Shown here: piece after piece, positions 52,047 to 62,622 of the stretch
Position numbering within the stretch: position 1 is the first letter of the stretch
Layout: each line of letters begins with the position of its first letter
Source of the DNA: Acidobacteriaceae bacterium
GTDB lineage: Bacteria; Acidobacteriota; Terriglobia; Terriglobales; Acidobacteriaceae
Assembly (NCBI GenBank): GCA_030038195.1
Contig: JASHPJ010000118.1
Coordinates: forward strand, 1 to 64,000
Direction of reading: 5' to 3'
DNA: 64,000 nucleotides
Notes under the pieces: model-generated
Databases searched by the model: none
What the model saw: the letters and a program-made list of their open reading frames with translations, nothing else
What the model was told of the DNA's origin: nothing
Program-made: the position numbers and the translations under genes

Positions 52047-52075
52047 AGGCCGTCGTGGAGCGAGGTTCGTGGTTT

Positions 52076-52119
52076 CCCACCCTTGCGGCATCCGCCGCGG
52101 TGGACGCTGCAAGGATGGG
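52076..52119. repeat. Imperfect palindrome (family D) after ald
   Basis: CCCACCCTTGCGGC (52076-52089) pairs over 12 of 14 bases with GCTGCAAGGATGGG (52106-52119). A half copy (CCCCATCCTTGCGTCCGCC) lies near 47256-47274. It may also end ald transcription. Confidence 0.55.
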
Positions 52120-52195
52120 GCACCCGACCGTGATCGGCTGCAGTCATTCGCCTTCGTTCGCTGCCTTACAATAGTCCTGCCATGGGGAGGGTTCT

Positions 52196-52990
52196 TTGCA
52201 TCGTCGCCAGTTTCTTGCCGCATCGCTTGCCACTTCTGTTCTCACGCTCGCCAGTGAATCTTCTGCGCAGCCGGCCGCAGACCGCGCCCGCGAGTTCTAC
52301 CAGGTTCGCCGCTACAACCTCGTCAGCGGCCCGCAGCTCAAGCTCACCGAGAATTATTTTTCCAACGCGCTGATCCCCGCGTTGGGCCGCATGGGCATAG
52401 GTCCGGTAGGCGCGCTCAAGCTCGACGTGGGCGAACAGACGCCGGCCTACTATCTCGTTGTTCCCAGCCCATCCGTTGAGGCGCTGGCCACGCTCGACCT
52501 CAAGCTGGCTGAAGACCAGGCATTCCTCGGCACCGCCGCGCCCTTCTGGAACGCCACCGCAACTGCGCCGGCATTTCAGCGCGTGGAAATCTCGTTGCTC
52601 GCGGCCTTCGCCGGCTGGCCCAGGCTCACTTCGCCGCCTGCCACGGCCACCAAGAGCAAGCGCATCTTTCAACTGCGCACGTACGAGAGCCCTTCCAACG
52701 GCGACCACGTGCGCAAAGTCGAGATGTTCCACTCCGGCGAGTTTGCAATCTTTCTCAACGCCGGTTTCCATCCCGTCTTCTTCGGTGACACGCTCATCGG
52801 CGCGCGCATGCCCAGCCTCACGTACATGCTCAGCTTTACTGACTCCGCCGAGCTGGACGCCAAATGGGATGTCTTCCGCAACGATCCGGCGTGGAAGAAG
52901 CTTTCCGCGAGCCCGCGCTTCGCCTTCGACCAGATCGTGACTAACATCACCAACATCCTGCTCAGCCCGCTCGACTGCTCGCAGATCTGA
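52196..52990 (+). CDS. NIPSNAP-family protein with Tat-like signal
   Basis: A 264-residue protein with TTG start and GGGGAGGG eight bases upstream. MHRRQFLAASLATSVLTLAS looks like a twin-arginine signal. Two ferredoxin-like NIPSNAP halves follow (REFYQVRRYNLVSGPQLKLT and KRIFQLRTYESPSNGDHVRK), each with the F-x-LR-Y pattern. Function unknown; acidobacterial genomes often encode such exported NIPSNAP proteins. Confidence 0.85.
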   Translation: MHRRQFLAASLATSVLTLASESSAQPAADRAREFYQVRRYNLVSGPQLKLTENYFSNALIPALGRMGIGPVGALKLDVGEQTPAYYLVVPSPSVEALATLDLKLAEDQAFLGTAAPFWNATATAPAFQRVEISLLAAFAGWPRLTSPPATATKSKRIFQLRTYESPSNGDHVRKVEMFHSGEFAIFLNAGFHPVFFGDTLIGARMPSLTYMLSFTDSAELDAKWDVFRNDPAWKKLSASPRFAFDQIVTNITNILLSPLDCSQI

Positions 52991-53170
52991 CGATGCTGCC
53001 AGGTTGGCTTTCCCTGCGCGTAAACCGCGCCGTTTGTCCCCGCGCGGAGCTGCAATGGCCCGCCAAGAGGTATAGACCGGCGCTACCGGGGCGTTTCATT
53101 TATGGAATAAGCTCCTGAGAAAACGCGCCTTGCACGTCTCCCACAGAACGCACCCGCTCTGGTTTCGCTC

Positions 53171-53176
53171 TATAAT
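53171..53176 (+). promoter_or_regulatory. Consensus TATAAT six bases before the ntrY start
   Basis: A perfect -10 hexamer with only six bases to the ATG at 53183 and no Shine-Dalgarno between, consistent with a leaderless mRNA. No good -35 was found at 16-18 bases. Confidence 0.4.
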
Positions 53177-53182
53177 CGCGGC

Positions 53183-55464
53183 ATGTCGTTGCTGAGCGAA
53201 CCACGGCGCCGCACGGTAGCATTCCTCTCCGTTGGAGTCCTGCTGTTCCTCGGCCTGCTGGGCGCTCTGCAGGCGTTCAATACCTCGAACGTCCCGTTTC
53301 TAAATCCCGAAACCTCCGGTGAAACCCTGGCCTTCACCGCGTTCATCTCGCTGTGGTTCGTGCTGCTGCTGCTCATGCTGCTGCTTCTGCTCCGCAGCAT
53401 CCTCAAGCTCTACGCGGACCAGACCAGGAGCGCGCTCGGCGCCCGCCTGCAAACCCGGCTCGTCGTCGGCGCGGGACTCATCGCGCTCACCCCCGCGGTC
53501 TTCATGTTCCTGTTCAGCTTTCAGCTCATGAACCGGTCCATCGACCGCTGGTTTTCCCCCAATACCTCGCAGCTCCACGACGACTCGACGCGCGTGGTGC
53601 AGCAACTGGCCCAATATGTCACCAGCAATGCACGCGTAGAGGCCGAGTCCATCGCCGCTGCGAGCGCGCTCGACCAGGGTCCGCCTGCCGTGCAGGATCT
53701 GCTCATCTCGCATCGCATCACGCTGGCCGGCGGGTTCGCCATGGTCTACGGCAAGGACGCGCGCCTCAAGGCCAGCTTCCAGTCCCCGCCCGAGTCGAGT
53801 CCCGCAAACCTTGTCCCTTGGCTCGATGAAGCCGGCCATGGCGTCCCCGTTGCCCTGCACGGGCAGCTCTCGGAGGCTGTGCTTCTGGCTTCGCAACGCA
53901 ACGATCAGCCGATGATTCAGGTAGCCGGCCAGGAGTATGCGCTGGGCATGGCGATCAACTCGTCGGGCAAAACCGTCGTCGCGGCGCTGCCCATGCCGCA
54001 GGGCCTGAGCCAGACCGCGTCGCAGATTCGCTCCAGTGCCGCCGAATACTGGCAGCTCTTTCGCACGCGCAATCGTCTCCGCACCAACTTCTTTCTCGTT
54101 CTGCTGCTCATCACCGCGGTCGTTTTCTTCTCGATCGTCTGGATCGCGCAGCTCATATCCAAGCAGATCACCCGGCCCGTGGAAGCGCTGGCCAACGCCA
54201 TGGACGCGATCGCCGCCGGAAGATACGAGCAGCGCGTCGCTTCTAACGCCGCTGGCGAGATGGGCGACCTGGTGCGCTCGTTCAACCACATGGCCTCCGA
54301 TCTCGAAGCCAGCCGTCTGCTGGCGGAGAGCTCCTCGGCGCAGTTGACCGCGGCCAACCAGGCCATCGAAGAGCGCCGCCGCGAGCTGGAGACAATCGTT
54401 GAAACCATTCCGTCGGGAGTGGTCACGCTGGACGGCTTCGGCATCGTGCTGCAGTCGAACCGGGCCTTCGCGGCGCTGCTGGGCCTGCGTGAAGATACGG
54501 ATTTCAAGGGTGAAAAGATTGAGGCGCTCATGCCGGCCGAGTGCATTGACGACCTGGCCAGCGTGATCCGGCGCGGCCACCGCATGGGCGCGGCGTCCAT
54601 CGAGACCGAGTTTCGCGCCCGCGGACGCGCCAGCCACCTGGCCATTACCAGCGCAAGGCTCGATCTGGCCAACGGGCAGACGGGCAGCGTGCTGGTGCTC
54701 GAAGACACCACCGAGCTGCTGCGCGCCCAGCGCCAGCTTGCGTGGAAGGAAGTGGCCCAGCGCGTGGCCCATGAGATCAAGAATCCGCTCACCCCCATTG
54801 CGCTCTCAGCCGAGCGCATCGCGCGCCATCTCGATCGCGGCCAGTCCGACTCGCCCAACATTATCCGCAAGTGCAGCGAGATTATTCTGGGATGCGTAGG
54901 CACGCTGCGCACGCTCGTCGATCAGTTTTCTGCGCTGGCGCAGTTTCCCGCTCCCCAGCCGCGCGCCTGCGACCTGAACCAGGTGGCCGAGCAGGCTCTG
55001 GCGCTCTTTGCCGGCCGGCTCGAAGGCATTACCGTGCAGCGCGATCTGGAGCCGGGCCTGCCGCTGGTCATGGCCGACCCTGAAGCCATCCGGCGCGCGC
55101 TGGCCAACCTCATCGACAACGCGGCCGAGGCTATGCAGGGCAGCCTGCTGCGGCTGCTCGGCGTTCACACCACCCTGAGTGAAGACGGCGCGGCGGTGGA
55201 GATCGGCGTCTCCGACACCGGTCACGGCCTCACCGATGAGATTCGCGAGCGGCTTTTCCTGCCGTTCTATTCCACCAAGCACCGCGGCACGGGCCTTGGC
55301 CTCTCCATCGCCGCCAAGATCGTGCAGGAGCACGGCGGCTCGATCCGTGCCGAGGCCAACAGCCCCAAAGGCGCTGTCTTTCTGCTGCGCCTGCCGCTTA
55401 TGGAGCCTGGCGCGTCCGTGGCTCTTGAGTCCAATACCGAGGCAGTCGTCAAGGGGCTGCCTTC

Positions 55465-55468
<4 letters not shown>
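53183..55468 (+). CDS. ntrY: NtrY-like sensor histidine kinase
   Basis: A 761-residue membrane kinase. Three N-terminal hydrophobic segments (within residues 10-115), an extracytoplasmic region to about 300, a fourth segment (NFFLVLLLITAVVFFSIVWI), HAMP (RPVEALANAMDAIAAGRYEQ), PAS (about 395-510), the H-box VAHEIKNPLTPIALSAERIA with His about residue 530, and HATPase boxes (NLIDNAAEAM, DTGHGL, GTGLGLSIAAKIV). It overlaps ntrX by four bases (ATGA). Confidence 0.92.
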
Positions 55469-56820
<1,352 letters not shown>

Positions 56821-56943
56821 GGATTCTCTGGCATAACCGGAGGCTTCATGGTTTGTGGCGCCTCAAATTGGCCAATAGCGTTGTGCACTTTTGCAGCACC
56901 GGCCTCCACGCTACAGGCTATATACGTGAACTGGAAGATTGCC

Positions 56944-57699
56944 CTAATCCGTCGCCCGCCGTCCTCTTGGATTCACCCGCCGGTCGGGCGCATTTTCGCG
57001 GCGGTCCAGCGTGTCCACAGCCGTATCCACGGCCACCTCGGCCGTGCCCAGCAGGCGGTCCTTGCTGCTGATCCGCCGTTCCACCGCGTGCTCCATCCGC
57101 GACGGCAGAACGATGGGCGTGCTGGATTGGCGCTGCGGCGGCACGGTCTCCGGCTCGGCTAAGCCTGTGCCGCAGGTGAGCATCTTATTCAGGACGGGCA
57201 GGTGGGCACGCTGCGTCTCCACAAAATCCACGCCGTCTGCGGTCAGCGTGAACTCCGCGTTGTCCGCGCGGGTGACGTAACCCTTCCTGACCAGGTACCA
57301 GGTGGTAAAGTCCAGGTAGTCGCGCGGAAAGCCCATGCGCATCTCGATCTCCGCCAGCGGCACCTCCGGCATGTGCGGATTGGTGCGGCGCCGGTAGTAA
57401 AGCACGGCCAGAACCGCCAGGCGACGGTTCAGCTCGCCTTCCAGGGTGTCCATAAAGTCAACTGAGCTGGAAAGCGGCACCGGCTCCGCGGGCTCCCGGT
57501 TGCGCGCAGCGTCGTAATCGGACCGCCGCTCGGGATTCGAGAGCACGTCATAGGCGGTCTTGAGAAGATGAAACTTCTCTGCATCGCCCGATTCCGGATT
57601 GTCCGGATGCAGGCGGGTAGCTAGAAATCGATAGACGCGATGGATCGTATCGGTGTCGGCATTGGGACTGATCTGGAGAAACTCATAGTAATCTACCAT
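56944..57699 (-). CDS. J-domain protein
   Basis: A 251-residue protein from the ATG at 57699 (MVDYYEFLQISPNADTDTIH). The J domain covers residues 3-65 with HPD in LHPDNPESGDAEKF. The rest has no DnaJ zinc or substrate domain; it has a winged-helix-like stretch (MGFPRDYLDFTTWYLVRKGY) and a basic tail ending RRVNPRGRRATD. It likely works with a DnaK on a specific client (inference). Confidence 0.88.
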   Translation of the reverse strand: MVDYYEFLQISPNADTDTIHRVYRFLATRLHPDNPESGDAEKFHLLKTAYDVLSNPERRSDYDAARNREPAEPVPLSSSVDFMDTLEGELNRRLAVLAVLYYRRRTNPHMPEVPLAEIEMRMGFPRDYLDFTTWYLVRKGYVTRADNAEFTLTADGVDFVETQRAHLPVLNKMLTCGTGLAEPETVPPQRQSSTPIVLPSRMEHAVERRISSKDRLLGTAEVAVDTAVDTLDRRENAPDRRVNPRGRRATD

Positions 57700-58231
57700 C
57701 TGTGTCCTAGGGTCCTGTATCGATCTCAATCGCTATAGAAAAGCTCTGATTCAGTCGCCGTCTTGAAAGGGCGCGGTTTCAACCCTGTCCTGAGCTCGCC
57801 GAAGGGCGCCGTAAATACTATACGGTGAACGAGGCTTTAGCCCCTGCGGGATGCGTGAGCGACTGAAGCAGTGCTTCCATAGGCGTGATTGTATCTCCTT
57901 CTTTTACAACATTGAAATCCCACATCGGAGCGGCCGGAAGGATTACCTTCGTGCGCGGGACGCAGATCGCTGTCTGCGGAGACGCAGCATGGCTCCGCCA
58001 TCGGCCTGTGTGCTCCTCAGGCCGGTCCCGCCGGTGCTGACAGATTCGCCCTGGATCGAGCCATTCGGCGCTGTCCGGAACCGGACGCGCCGTTGCGAAA
58101 CCGGACAACCGGCGCCGGAGAAGGCCAGGGCACGCCACGGTTAGAGCGTTGTGCTGCCGCGGTTTGACGGCTTGACCGCAGCCGCGTGCAATGGCAGCGC
58201 GATTGCGCCGGGAGCCACGTGGAGGCTTTCC
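57700..58231. other. 532-base spacer, mostly without genes
   Basis: Between the J-domain gene and the recombinase-like gene. 57759-57845 holds fragments of dispersed palindromes (CCTGTCCTGAGCTCGCCGAA, then GGCTTTAGCCCC). A minus-strand reading ending at 57818 contains the protein-like MWDFNVVKEGDTITPMEALL but has no Shine-Dalgarno and no credible longer frame; I do not call it. Confidence 0.5.
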
Positions 58232-58711
58232 ATGGCCCACTTCGAGCGGATGCGCGATGTAGTTTCCGGACCCTTCGGTCCGGAAGTGATCCGGCAGCGC
58301 ACGGCGGCCGGCTGGCAGATGGTTGCAATCGAGTGGCGGCGCGAGCTGCCCGATTCCGAGATTCCCCCGGAGCCTGTCTTCGACGAGGAGATTCCCTATG
58401 GCCTGCGCATCTCGGATGACTGCGCGCGGCTGGAAGTGGATCCGGTGGAACACCGGGTGCTGATGGAGATGATGGAGATGCTGGCGCAGGACTTCTCCTA
58501 CTCGGCCATTGTGAGCAGTCTGAACGAGAAAGGCCGCAGGATGCGCGATGGCCGGCCGTGGAACCGGGTAGCGGTCTTCAAGATGATTCCCCGGCTCATT
58601 GAAGTAGGTCCGCAGTTTTTCGCCTCCAGCGAGTGGGAGCAGCGCCGCGCGCGTTTCGGGCAGGTGAAGCCGCCGGCATCGTATCCGCCGCGGCGGATGG
58701 CTTTTTCTTGA
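58232..58711 (+). CDS. Recombinase-like small protein
   Basis: A 159-residue protein from the ATG at 58232 (MAHFERMRDVVSGPFGPEVI), with GGAGG eight bases upstream. Residues about 85-150 (DPVEHRVLMEMMEMLAQDFS, SAIVSSLNEKGRRMRDGRPW, NRVAVFKMIPRLIEVGP) resemble the helical recombinase domain that follows the serine-recombinase catalytic domain, but the catalytic domain itself is absent. I believe similar proteins occur widely in acidobacteria; role unknown. Confidence 0.7.
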   Translation: MAHFERMRDVVSGPFGPEVIRQRTAAGWQMVAIEWRRELPDSEIPPEPVFDEEIPYGLRISDDCARLEVDPVEHRVLMEMMEMLAQDFSYSAIVSSLNEKGRRMRDGRPWNRVAVFKMIPRLIEVGPQFFASSEWEQRRARFGQVKPPASYPPRRMAFS

Positions 58712-59033
58712 GGAAAAAGCTACTCGGCGACATCGACTCTGTAAAGGCTTGCACCGAAAACGCTGTAGTCCATCCATGGCAACAGGCTGTTCAGGTGTCC
58801 CTGTGCGTGTGTACAATGCAGAGCGGCAGAAGACAACGCGTACTGGTTCCCCCTCTCTTCGTATGCCGGACGCGATTCCAGAGACCGCCGGCGCGGTTTC
58901 CCCCGCTGGAAGATTTTCTTAGCTGCTCCGGCAAACGAACTGATCCGAGAATGGCGCAGGTATTTTGCGGCCGTGCCAATTCATGCGATGCTCACGTGTT
59001 CATTACATCCATGTAACAGGAGGCGGCTAAGCT
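58712..59033. promoter_or_regulatory. Leader and likely promoter of the Oar-like gene
   Basis: A 322-base spacer without genes. TGTACAAT at 58810-58817 is an extended -10 with TTCAGG 16 bases upstream. A dyad TTACAT-CC-ATGTAA is at 59003-59016, directly before the AGGAGG at 59018-59023. Confidence 0.45.
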
Positions 59034-62000
59034 TTGTTTATGCGCATAATCAGGTGGACCCCATTGTTTTCTCTTGGGGCGGGCATTCTGCTGCTCGTCT
59101 TTGGCCAGACTCAACTGCACGCACAATATGATTCCGGCAGCCTCGTCGGCGTCATCCAGGACTCGACCGGCGCCGTCATTCCCGGCGCAACCGTAACGGT
59201 CGTCAACAAGAGCACGGGAGCGGTTTTTACCACCACCTCCGGCGCGGCCGGCCAGTATGAAGCGCCATCGCTGCACACCGGCACGTACAAGATCACCGCC
59301 GAGCGCTCGGGCTTCAATACCGCCGTTGCAGACAACATCCTCGTCTCCGTCGGTGTCCGCCAGCACATTGATCTCACGCTCGCCGTGGGCCAGACCGCCA
59401 CTACGGTGGAAGTCAGCGACGTGGCCCTCCAGATCGAAACCGAGAGCAGCGAGCGCGAACAGACCGTCTCCGGCTACCAGACTGAGGCGCTGCCGCTGGT
59501 CAGCCGCAACTTCTCCGATCTTCTGGCGCTGGTCACCGGCTCGCGCCAAGCGCCCACCCAGGCTACCACCAGCTCCATCTCCAGCCTGGTGCGCGAGGGC
59601 GCCTACAACGTCAACGGCCAGCGCAGCATGTTCAACAACTACCTGCTCGATGGCATGGACAACAACGCCTACGGCGAGAGCAACCAGGGCTTCGACAACC
59701 AGATCATCGCCATCGCCCCCGATTCGGTTGCCCAGTTCAACGTGGTCACCAACAACGAGAGCGCGGAGTATGGCCGCTCTTCCGGTGCCACCATCAACGT
59801 GGCCTCGGCCAGCGGCACCAACGCCTTCCACGGCATCGTGTATGACTTTTTCCGCAACACCGACCTGAATGCCGCCGGCTTCTTCAAGCCCACGCTGGTT
59901 TCGAGCGCCGGCATCAGCGTTCCTTTCCAGAAGCCCGTCTTCCGCCGCAACCAGTTCGGCATGAACTTCGGCGGTCCGATCAAAAAAGACAAGCTCTTCT
60001 TCTTTCTCGACTATGAAGGCTTCCGCCAGGACCTGAGCCCGCTTTACGTCCTCACGCTGCCCACGCAGAACGAAATCAACGGCATCCTCGTGGTTCCGGT
60101 GACGAACCCGCTCACCGGCGTGACCTATCCGGCCGGAACCGCCATCCCATCTGGCGCCATCAACCCACTTTCGGCGCAGATTCTCAACTATTACAAGCCG
60201 TTTGAGAGCGAGTTGCCGGCGGCAGGCCTAGCCGCCACCGGCCTCTTCCAGGACGACTACGCCAAGGAAGTGCCGTTCACCGACAACTCCGACAAGGGCG
60301 ACCTGCGCCTCGATTATCAGCAGTCGCCGAACACCTCGTGGTTTGTGCGCGTGAGCGACCGCAAGGAGACGGGCGTCAACCATCCCACGATTCCGCTGCC
60401 GCTCGACGGTCAGGCCAACGGAACCATCCGCATTCTCGACCAGCAGCTTGCCCTCGGCTACACCCACCTGTTCGGCGCCAACCGGATCGTGGACGCGCGG
60501 CTCGGCCTCTCGCGCACCAAGGCCGGCAAGTACACGCTCTCCATCGGCCAGAACGACTTCACCATCCCCGGCCTGCAGGACGTGCCCAGCTTCATCGAGG
60601 GTGGTCTGCCGTCCATCTCCATCTCCGGTGGATTCACCGCCTTCGGCCGCCAGAGCACCAACCCGCAGTGGCAGAATCCCGCACTGCTCGATCCCAAGGT
60701 CAACTACACCTGGGTCAAGGGCAAGCACTCGCTCAAGTTCGGCTACGAGTACGAGCACATCTGGATGGCCGTGAATGACAACAACCCGCTCTACGGCTCC
60801 TGGACCTACGGCGGCGGCTACAGCGGCGGCACCACGGCCGATAACTACTGGGCCGACTTCCTATTCGGCCTCACCAGCAGCTATCAGCTCGCCAACTACT
60901 TCGTAGTCCACCTGCGCCAGGCCATGGACAGCGCCTACGCGCAGGATGACTGGAGAGTGGCTCCGAACCTGACGCTGAACCTGGGCCTGCGCTGGGAGTA
61001 CGGCTCGCCCTACTCGGAGTGGAAAAACTACATCTCCAACTTCGATCCCGTAAACCAGGTCGTGGACACCATCAGCCCCGGAGCGGTTGCCGGCAACGGC
61101 ATTGTGCCGGTAACCGCGGGCGGCGTCTACGGCAAGACGCTCATGAATCCCGCGCTGCGCGACTTTGCGCCGCGCATCGGCTTCGCCTTTGCCGCAACGC
61201 CCAGGACGGCGGTGCGCGGCGGCTTCGGCACCGGCTATGTCCACTACACACGCGCCGGCTCGGGAGACATCCTGGGCATCAACGCGCCCCAGGCCCAGTT
61301 CGCCGTGGTGGCCCAGATCAAGCCGAGCGCCACTGACCAGTGCAGCACTCCGCTTCCGGCCGAGATCATCGCCGTGGGCACCACCACGCCAAGCTGCTAC
61401 GCCACCGCCGATCAGGGTTTCCCCTCCGGCCTGGTGACCACCTTCAACCCAGCCACGGACAACATCACCTGGGTTCCGAAGAATACGCCCGACAGCTACG
61501 TGGAAAACTGGTTCCTGAGTGTTCAGCGGCAGCTCGCCAAGAACACGCTGCTCGATGTGGCCTACGTAGGCAACCACGGACTCAAGCTGCAGGGCTTCCT
61601 CAACGCCAACCAGAGGATTCCGTCTACTCTCGGCACCAGCAACGTCCAGCGGGAGTATGCCAACTGGCCCAGCGACATTACCGCGGCCCTGAACGAGTTC
61701 TGGTCCAACTTCAACGCTCTCCAGGTCCGCTACGAGCAGCGTTTCGTGGCCGGCCTCACGCTGCTGAACTCCTTCACCTGGGAGCACTCGCTCGACAACG
61801 CCTCCGCCTCGCTCGAAGGCAACACGCCTTCGCCGCAGGACGGCACCAACATCAAGGCCGACTATGCGCAGTCTGACTACAACCTGCCCGTGGCCAACGT
61901 CACCAGCCTGGTCTACGAGCTGCCCTTCGGCCACGGACAGCACTTCGTCCCGAATGCCAACGGACTGCTGAACAGCGTCATCGGCGGCTGGCAGTTGAGC

Positions 62001-62567
62001 GCCATCAACACCGCGCAGGCAGGCACGCCCTTCAACCTCACCTACACGCCCAACTCCGCGCAGCAGGTGTCGCAGCAGATCTCGGCCACCTACCGCGGGG
62101 CCAACGAATATCGCCCTGACTGGGTGCCGGGCGTCAAGGTGACGCAGGGCAAGTCCAACCGTGCGGCCAACACCGGCTATGTGAATTACATCAATCTGGC
62201 GGCATTCAAGCTGCCGCCCTTCAAAGACGCCGCCGGCAATGTGCTCAGCCCCTTCGGCACGGCCTCGCGCAACCCCGGCCGCAGCCCGGCCTTCAACGAA
62301 ACCGACCTCGATCTCAACAAGCGGTTCGACACGCCGATCGAAAACCTGAAACTCGAGTTCCGCGCCGAGGCCTACAACGTGTTCAACCATACGAACATGT
62401 ATCTGCCCGGCAACATAAGCGGCTCGCAGGGCACCACCACTGCCACCACCGCGGGACCGGGAAGCAGCGTTCCTGTCTCGGAAGTGACGGGAACCGTCGG
62501 CGGCGGCCAGATCACCTCCACCTTTGAGCCACGCATCATTCAGTTCGCGCTCAAGATCATTTACTAG
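59034..62567 (+). CDS. Oar-like TonB-dependent receptor
   Basis: A 1177-residue outer-membrane protein. A signal peptide (FSLGAGILLLVFGQTQLHAQ) is followed by a carboxypeptidase-regulatory domain (GSLVGVIQDSTGAVIPGATV, residues 35-115), a plug (NVNGQRSMFNNYLLDGMDNN) and a large beta-barrel ending RIIQFALKIIY, with the terminal aromatic. Such receptors are abundant in acidobacteria and probably import or export large ligands. The TTG at 59034 has AGGAGG ten bases upstream; an ATG at 59040 gives MRIIRWTPLF and is a near-equal choice. Confidence 0.92.
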   Translation: MFMRIIRWTPLFSLGAGILLLVFGQTQLHAQYDSGSLVGVIQDSTGAVIPGATVTVVNKSTGAVFTTTSGAAGQYEAPSLHTGTYKITAERSGFNTAVADNILVSVGVRQHIDLTLAVGQTATTVEVSDVALQIETESSEREQTVSGYQTEALPLVSRNFSDLLALVTGSRQAPTQATTSSISSLVREGAYNVNGQRSMFNNYLLDGMDNNAYGESNQGFDNQIIAIAPDSVAQFNVVTNNESAEYGRSSGATINVASASGTNAFHGIVYDFFRNTDLNAAGFFKPTLVSSAGISVPFQKPVFRRNQFGMNFGGPIKKDKLFFFLDYEGFRQDLSPLYVLTLPTQNEINGILVVPVTNPLTGVTYPAGTAIPSGAINPLSAQILNYYKPFESELPAAGLAATGLFQDDYAKEVPFTDNSDKGDLRLDYQQSPNTSWFVRVSDRKETGVNHPTIPLPLDGQANGTIRILDQQLALGYTHLFGANRIVDARLGLSRTKAGKYTLSIGQNDFTIPGLQDVPSFIEGGLPSISISGGFTAFGRQSTNPQWQNPALLDPKVNYTWVKGKHSLKFGYEYEHIWMAVNDNNPLYGSWTYGGGYSGGTTADNYWADFLFGLTSSYQLANYFVVHLRQAMDSAYAQDDWRVAPNLTLNLGLRWEYGSPYSEWKNYISNFDPVNQVVDTISPGAVAGNGIVPVTAGGVYGKTLMNPALRDFAPRIGFAFAATPRTAVRGGFGTGYVHYTRAGSGDILGINAPQAQFAVVAQIKPSATDQCSTPLPAEIIAVGTTTPSCYATADQGFPSGLVTTFNPATDNITWVPKNTPDSYVENWFLSVQRQLAKNTLLDVAYVGNHGLKLQGFLNANQRIPSTLGTSNVQREYANWPSDITAALNEFWSNFNALQVRYEQRFVAGLTLLNSFTWEHSLDNASASLEGNTPSPQDGTNIKADYAQSDYNLPVANVTSLVYELPFGHGQHFVPNANGLLNSVIGGWQLSAINTAQAGTPFNLTYTPNSAQQVSQQISATYRGANEYRPDWVPGVKVTQGKSNRAANTGYVNYINLAAFKLPPFKDAAGNVLSPFGTASRNPGRSPAFNETDLDLNKRFDTPIENLKLEFRAEAYNVFNHTNMYLPGNISGSQGTTTATTAGPGSSVPVSEVTGTVGGGQITSTFEPRIIQFALKIIY

Positions 62568-62568
62568 C

Positions 62569-62622
62569 AGCCACAGCAGCCCGGATCCCTGAGCGGGATC
62601 CGGGCCGTTGTGGCTGGCTTTT
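62569..62622. terminator. Bidirectional terminator between convergent genes
   Basis: GCCCGGATCCC (62579-62589) and GGGATCCGGGC (62595-62605) form a perfect 11-bp stem with a TGAGC loop, flanked by AGCCACA / TGTGGCT. A TTTT follows on the plus strand. It lies between the Oar-like gene and the next, minus-strand gene. Confidence 0.8.

Noticed and set aside
57818-58816. A 332-residue minus-strand frame
   Set aside because: Most of it is antisense to the recombinase-like gene; only the last 40 residues look protein-like and they have no start site.
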